Shown in pieces: positions 60,792 through 64,000 of a stretch of 64,000 nucleotides of DNA. How positions within the stretch are numbered: the first letter of the stretch is position 1; each line of letters opens with the position of its first letter. A program made the position numbers and the translations under genes. The notes under the pieces are model-generated. The model was not told where the DNA came from. It did no database searches and saw nothing but the letters and a program-made list of their open reading frames with translations. This DNA is from Bog-257 sp963834135 (GTDB lineage: Bacteria > Acidobacteriota > Terriglobia > Terriglobales > Acidobacteriaceae), in NCBI GenBank assembly GCA_963834135.1, contig CAWIAN010000007.1, forward strand, positions 1 to 64,000, in the 5' to 3' direction.

Positions 60792-60854
60792 GCCAGATAC
60801 CACAGGAATTTTACTGGAGGATGTACAAGGCGAGTGGCGATACGGTTTGGCTGC

Positions 60855-60893
60855 CGGTGCCCCAGGTCCGCCCGTTACTCGGGTCGAACCTGG
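60855..60893 (+). repeat. Family A hairpin between moeA and the TPR gene
   Basis: GGTGCCCC, then CAGGT..CCCG..CGGG..ACCTG with a short loop. This copy has internal unpaired bases on both arms but keeps the flank. Confidence 0.65.
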
Positions 60894-60916
60894 GACATCC
60901 GCACATCAAGGTGTAA

Positions 60917-61945
60917 CTACTTTTTCTTTGTCTTGCCGTAGTTGGTCTGGACCGACGCGCCGATGGTGGAGAGCATTTGCTTGGCCGCATCTGCGTACTT
61001 GCCGGTCGGCTGCAGCTCCAGATATTTGTTGAAGGCCTCTTCGGTTCCGGCCGGCGCGACCATCTTGCCGCTCTTGTCGGTCGTCGCCTTGCCCATTAGA
61101 TCAATGCCCTTCCAGTAGTACGCGTCGGCGCGGTTGGGATCGATCTGAATCGCCTTGTCGAAGGCCGCGATGGCATCGTCAACTTTGCCGGTGTTGGTCA
61201 GCACGGCGCCTTCGTTGTAGTAATATGCGGCGGCGTTCGGCGGATCGGCTGCAGCCGCAGCCGCATACTCCTGGACAGCTTTATCGGTCTGATTCGACTT
61301 GGCATAAGCGTCAGCCAACTGAGCCATGTAGGCGCCGCTGGTGGGCTTGAGCGCCAATGCCTTCTGGTACGACTCGGCCGCGTCGGCATATTTCTTGGCG
61401 CCGCGCTGGGCATCGCCCAGGTATGCCCACACCAGATCCTGGTTGGGATCGATCGTGGTCGCCTGCTGCAGGATGGTGATGGCCTGGTCGTAATTGCCCG
61501 CGCCCTCAAGCTCCTTGGCCTGCTTCAGGGTGTCGTTCAGCCCTTTGATCTTCTCGTTCTCTTTCTGGGCAGCTTCAATCTTTGCGCGCTGTTCGGGGCT
61601 TATCACAGCGGCGTGGCCGGACTCGTCCCAATCGACAACCTGCTCCTGACCGGCGCCCAGTCCAACATTGTTTTTCTCGTCGATGGGACTGCCCTTCACG
61701 TTCAACGTCATCTTGTAGGTTCCGGCGTAGACGGCGTTCGTCGAATATTCACCCTTGGCGTTGGTGACCGCCGAGAACTTTCTGCCTGTCTGGGGGTCGT
61801 ACATCTGAATGGTGGCCCCGGCGAGTGGCTTGCCGTCCGGGCCTTTGACCGTGCCCCGAATGGTTCCTTCCAACTGGGCCCACGATGGGGTGGCGCACAT
61901 GCCCAGCACAAACAGCATGACAGCGAGATTTATGTATTTCCGCAT
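60917..61945 (-). CDS. Secreted TPR protein with carboxypeptidase regulatory-like domain
   Basis: From ATG 61945, which has GGAGGAA upstream, the 342-residue product starts with a signal peptide (about 8-24, AVMLFVLGMCATPSWAQL). Residues about 25-115 are a CarboxypepD_reg-like beta-sandwich (IRGTVKGPDGKPLAGATIQM, SAVTNAKGEYSTNAVYAGTY). Several TPR motifs follow (about 145-300; for example AGNYDQAITILQQATTIDPN, KYADAAESYQKALALKP and VDDAIAAFDKAIQIDPNRAD). The C terminus is basic (NYGKTKKK). It probably scaffolds periplasmic complexes. The extension to 62128 has no coding support. Confidence 0.8.
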   Translation of the reverse strand: MRKYINLAVMLFVLGMCATPSWAQLEGTIRGTVKGPDGKPLAGATIQMYDPQTGRKFSAVTNAKGEYSTNAVYAGTYKMTLNVKGSPIDEKNNVGLGAGQEQVVDWDESGHAAVISPEQRAKIEAAQKENEKIKGLNDTLKQAKELEGAGNYDQAITILQQATTIDPNQDLVWAYLGDAQRGAKKYADAAESYQKALALKPTSGAYMAQLADAYAKSNQTDKAVQEYAAAAAADPPNAAAYYYNEGAVLTNTGKVDDAIAAFDKAIQIDPNRADAYYWKGIDLMGKATTDKSGKMVAPAGTEEAFNKYLELQPTGKYADAAKQMLSTIGASVQTNYGKTKKK

Positions 61946-62021
61946 AGTTTCCTCCAGCGCCACGGAGCCGCGTCTATACCGCTTGTCGCACGATCTCCAG
62001 CGTCGATCTTGAAAATCTTTC

Positions 62022-62732
62022 TCATGAAAAGTCCGGCACCACAGGCTGCGACAGGTAAGAGATAGGATCGACCGCGCCCGCCGCCGCAAATGCTCGCAGC
62101 CGCAAAACGCAACTGTCGCAACTGCCACACGCCTGGTCCTCCCGGCTGTAGCATGACCACGTTAAATGGAACGGAGCGCCCAATTCAAGGCCGCGCCTCA
62201 CAATCTCGTGTTTACGCAGGGCGATCAGCGGCGTCTCAATTTGGATGCGGCCTTCCCTGGTCCCGGCGACGATGGCGCGATTAAACGCCTCATAAAACTC
62301 CGGCCGGCAGTCGGGATAGCCCGAACTGTCCTGTTGCACCGCGCCAATATAGATGCGCTCGGCTCCCAGCACCTCGGCCCAACTCACGGCAGCCGACAGA
62401 AAATGCGCATTACGAAACGGTACATAGGTGACCGGAATGTCGGCGCCGATATGCTGTGGAGCGTCCGGAACATCGATGCTGGCGTCGGTGAGCGCCGAGC
62501 CGCCAATCAGGCGGAAGAACGGCGTCTTCACCATCAGCCGACGGTGAATGCCCAGCGCTTCGCAAATGCCGAGGAAGGAAGTCTGCTCGCGCGCTTCGGT
62601 ACGCTGCCCGTAGCTGATGTGCAGCGCGGCGACGTTTTCCGCGCCATAGTCGCGGACGGCCAGCGCCGCGCAGGTGGCGGAATCCATGCCACCGCTGAGG
62701 GAGACGACAACCTGGGATTTCGAGTTTTCCAT
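62022..62732 (-). CDS. queC: 7-cyano-7-deazaguanine synthase QueC
   Basis: QueC converts 7-carboxy-7-deazaguanine to preQ0 with ATP and ammonia, for queuosine in tRNA. The PP-loop VVSLSGGMDSATCAALAV lies at residues 9-26, and the zinc site is the Cys cluster CYSREDQACGSCDSCVLR near the C terminus. Length 236 is close to the family norm. It is in a same-strand group with queE and queD, separated by opposed family A hairpins. GTP cyclohydrolase (folE) is not in the window. Confidence 0.95.
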   Translation of the reverse strand: MENSKSQVVVSLSGGMDSATCAALAVRDYGAENVAALHISYGQRTEAREQTSFLGICEALGIHRRLMVKTPFFRLIGGSALTDASIDVPDAPQHIGADIPVTYVPFRNAHFLSAAVSWAEVLGAERIYIGAVQQDSSGYPDCRPEFYEAFNRAIVAGTREGRIQIETPLIALRKHEIVRRGLELGAPFHLTWSCYSREDQACGSCDSCVLRLRAFAAAGAVDPISYLSQPVVPDFS

Positions 62733-62750
62733 GATGTCTGTTCGTCTGGC

Positions 62751-62850
62751 CGGGTGCCCCGTTCAAGCCGCTTTCGCTTGAGCGGGGATTTTCGTCATAG
62801 TAGTAAAGACCCGCCCTAGCCCAAAACCAGGGCCAGAACGGGGCACCCAG
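62751..62850. repeat. Opposed pair of family A hairpins between queC and queE
   Basis: Left copy (+): CGGGTGCCCC, GTTCAAGC, CGCTTTC, GCTTGAGC, GGGGATTTT. Right copy (- strand reading): GGGTGCCCCG, TTCTGGCCC, TGGTTTT, GGGCTAGGG, CGGGTC. The two have different stems but the same flank and loop type. Confidence 0.75.
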
Positions 62851-62875
62851 ATTTCACCCTTTAAACATTTCGACC

Positions 62876-63556
62876 TCAGACCCCTTTCACCTGCGGTTCC
62901 CAAATGAACTTGTGAACCTGTAATCCCAGCCGCGCATTGACGTCATCGGCCAGCATCCACTGCGCCAAGTCCTGCGGATCGACCAGGCAGTTGGCGACAT
63001 CGCGCGTTCCGGCGGCGTCCTTGCGGAAGGCCGGCGAGAAGATGGCCGAGGCTTTCTGATCGATCGCATGCTCACGAATAAAGTCGCGGGCGAACTCGTA
63101 ATCGCGGCGGCTGGAGATGACGAACTTCACCTCGTCGCGCGGTGTCAGGTGCTCCAGATTTTCCATGCGAAAGCTGTCGCCTTCGCCGGAGTCCGGACAC
63201 TTCACGTCGACGATCTTGACCACTTCCTTCGGGACACGATCGAGAGGCCGCTCGCCGCTGGTCTCGAGCAGCAACTTGTAGCCGCCGGCGATGAGACGCT
63301 CCATCAGAGGCACAAGTTCGCGCTCCTGCAGCAGAGGTTCGCCGCCGGTGATCTCGACCAGGCCGCCGTTAGGTGAGAGCTTCCGAACTTCCGCTTCGAT
63401 CTCGTCCAGCGTCATGCGCGAGCCGCCCTTAAAGGTGTACTCACTGTCGCACCACGAGCAGCGCAGGTTGCATCCCGCCAGCCGCACGAAGATACACGGC
63501 AGCCCGGCATAGGAGGACTCCCCTTGCAGCGACTTGTAGATTTCGATGATCTGCAT
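62876..63556 (-). CDS. queE: 7-carboxy-7-deazaguanine synthase QueE (radical SAM)
   Basis: QueE is the radical SAM enzyme that makes the 7-deazaguanine ring from 6-carboxytetrahydropterin. The iron-sulfur motif is CNLRCSWCDSEYTF (CxxxCxxC-type with the QueE spacing), preceded by SLQGESSYAGLPCIFVRLAG; GGLVEITGGEPLLQ is the SAM-binding GGE motif. 226 residues from ATG 63556, giving MQIIEIYKSLQGES; the extension to 63739 comes from a hairpin repeat and is rejected. It is between queC and queD. Confidence 0.95.
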   Translation of the reverse strand: MQIIEIYKSLQGESSYAGLPCIFVRLAGCNLRCSWCDSEYTFKGGSRMTLDEIEAEVRKLSPNGGLVEITGGEPLLQERELVPLMERLIAGGYKLLLETSGERPLDRVPKEVVKIVDVKCPDSGEGDSFRMENLEHLTPRDEVKFVISSRRDYEFARDFIREHAIDQKASAIFSPAFRKDAAGTRDVANCLVDPQDLAQWMLADDVNARLGLQVHKFIWEPQVKGV

Positions 63557-63580
63557 CAGGGTTGGTCGTCGGCTCTTGTC

Positions 63581-63742
63581 TGGTGCCCCGGGTCTCGCGA
63601 TTTTCGAGACCTGGGGTCTTTGGTCACAGTGCTGAATCCATTTACGGGATCTCGAACATCGACCGTCAAAACCAAGGACCCGCGATCGATTCCGACAGTG
63701 GAAACCCCCAGGTCTCGAAAATCGCGAGACCCAGGGCACCCG
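63581..63742. repeat. Opposed pair of family A hairpins between queE and queD
   Basis: 63581-63618 (+): GGTGCCCC, GGGTCTCGCG, ATTTTC, GAGACCTGGGG. 63703-63742 (-): the same stem in reverse orientation. The copies flank about 85 bp with a CGATCGATTCC-rich, unrecognised middle. Confidence 0.7.
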
Positions 63743-63759
63743 GTTTACGCAATCCCGGC

Positions 63760-64000
63760 CTATTCGCTATAGCGCGCGGTGGTCGTATCCGTCTCCCAGA
63801 TGGTGACGTCCTTCACGCGCACCCGGCCTTTGGTGCTGTCCTTCAGCCGCGCGTTGGTCTCGTCGTAGAAATACTTGGCCAGATTTTCAGCGGACGGATT
63901 GACGGTGGTGAACGGCTCCAGCTCGTTGATCATCTCGTGATCGAGATAACTCATCACCGGGCGCAGCACGTCTTTCAGCTCTTTGAAATCGAGCAGCAGG
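63760..64000 (-). CDS. queD: 6-carboxytetrahydropterin synthase QueD (5' end beyond the window)
   Basis: The frame is open to the right edge and encodes LLDFKELKDVLRPVMSYLDH, EMINELEPFTTVNPSAENLA and KYFYDETNARL, the C-terminal half of QueD/PTPS-like enzymes: the LDHEMIN.. element carries active-site residues, and PSAENLAKY is conserved. It makes 6-carboxytetrahydropterin for QueE. The N-terminal zinc-binding part lies outside the window. Its stop is at 63760, on the same strand as queE and queC. Confidence 0.9.
   Translation of the reverse strand, partial: LLLDFKELKDVLRPVMSYLDHEMINELEPFTTVNPSAENLAKYFYDETNARLKDSTKGRVRVKDVTIWETDTTTARYSE

Noticed and set aside
1..64000. Insertion sequence or prophage
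   Set aside because: No transposase, integrase or phage structural gene was recognised; the repeats are short non-coding palindromes.

Overview
The window looks like a GC-rich (about 60%) chromosomal segment of an acidobacterium, probably class Terriglobia; this is inferred from gene content only. The pointers are a PadR regulator coupled to a giant duplicated MacB/FtsX-type permease (the ADOP arrangement typical of acidobacteria), a GloVer-repeat surface protein, DUF2934, NTF2-like secreted proteins, YncE-like propellers, and dense families of intergenic hairpin repeats. No rRNA, tRNA, CRISPR array, transposase or phage gene was recognised.

Layout. 0-7.6 kb: small secreted and membrane proteins, a cytosolic trypsin-like protease and a 220-bp tandem repeat array. 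7.6-14.3 kb: a VTT/DedA-type membrane protein, ligA, a propeller lipoprotein and uvrB. 14.4-24 kb: a frameshifted small ORF, a beta-lactamase-fold hydrolase, a saccharopine-dehydrogenase-like enzyme with DoxX, a fused branched-chain/pyruvate-type E1 alpha-beta, a HAD phosphatase, and a CrtI-like oxidoreductase with DUF1275. 24-33 kb: ftsH, a tilS enlarged by in-frame repeat insertions, ruvA, a frameshifted conserved gene and thrS. 33-42 kb: secreted proteins, an EamA transporter, a DUF2384/RES toxin-antitoxin pair (toxin frameshifted), ridA, and threonine catabolism (tdh, then a frameshifted kbl). 42-52 kb: VOC and HTH proteins, a di-haem oxidoreductase with an AraC regulator, small stress-type genes, an MFS exporter, a GT-C-like membrane protein and a propeller protein. 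52-58 kb: PadR-ADOP, a predicted cloverleaf-like leader RNA and a GloVer protein. 58-64 kb: molybdenum cofactor genes (mogA-like, moaC, moeA), a TPR protein, and the queC-queE-queD set for preQ0/queuosine synthesis, cut by the right edge.

The most interesting signals are not conventional genes. (1) A dispersed hairpin repeat family has entered the tilS reading frame twice without breaking it, like Rickettsia palindromic elements. (2) Another family keeps a fixed GGTGCCCC flank and loop while the stem sequence changes with compensation from copy to copy. (3) A four-stem RNA candidate precedes the GloVer gene. (4) The padR promoter sits inside a two-part perfect dyad. (5) Several genes carry an apparent single extra base, which suggests either recent decay or assembly indels.
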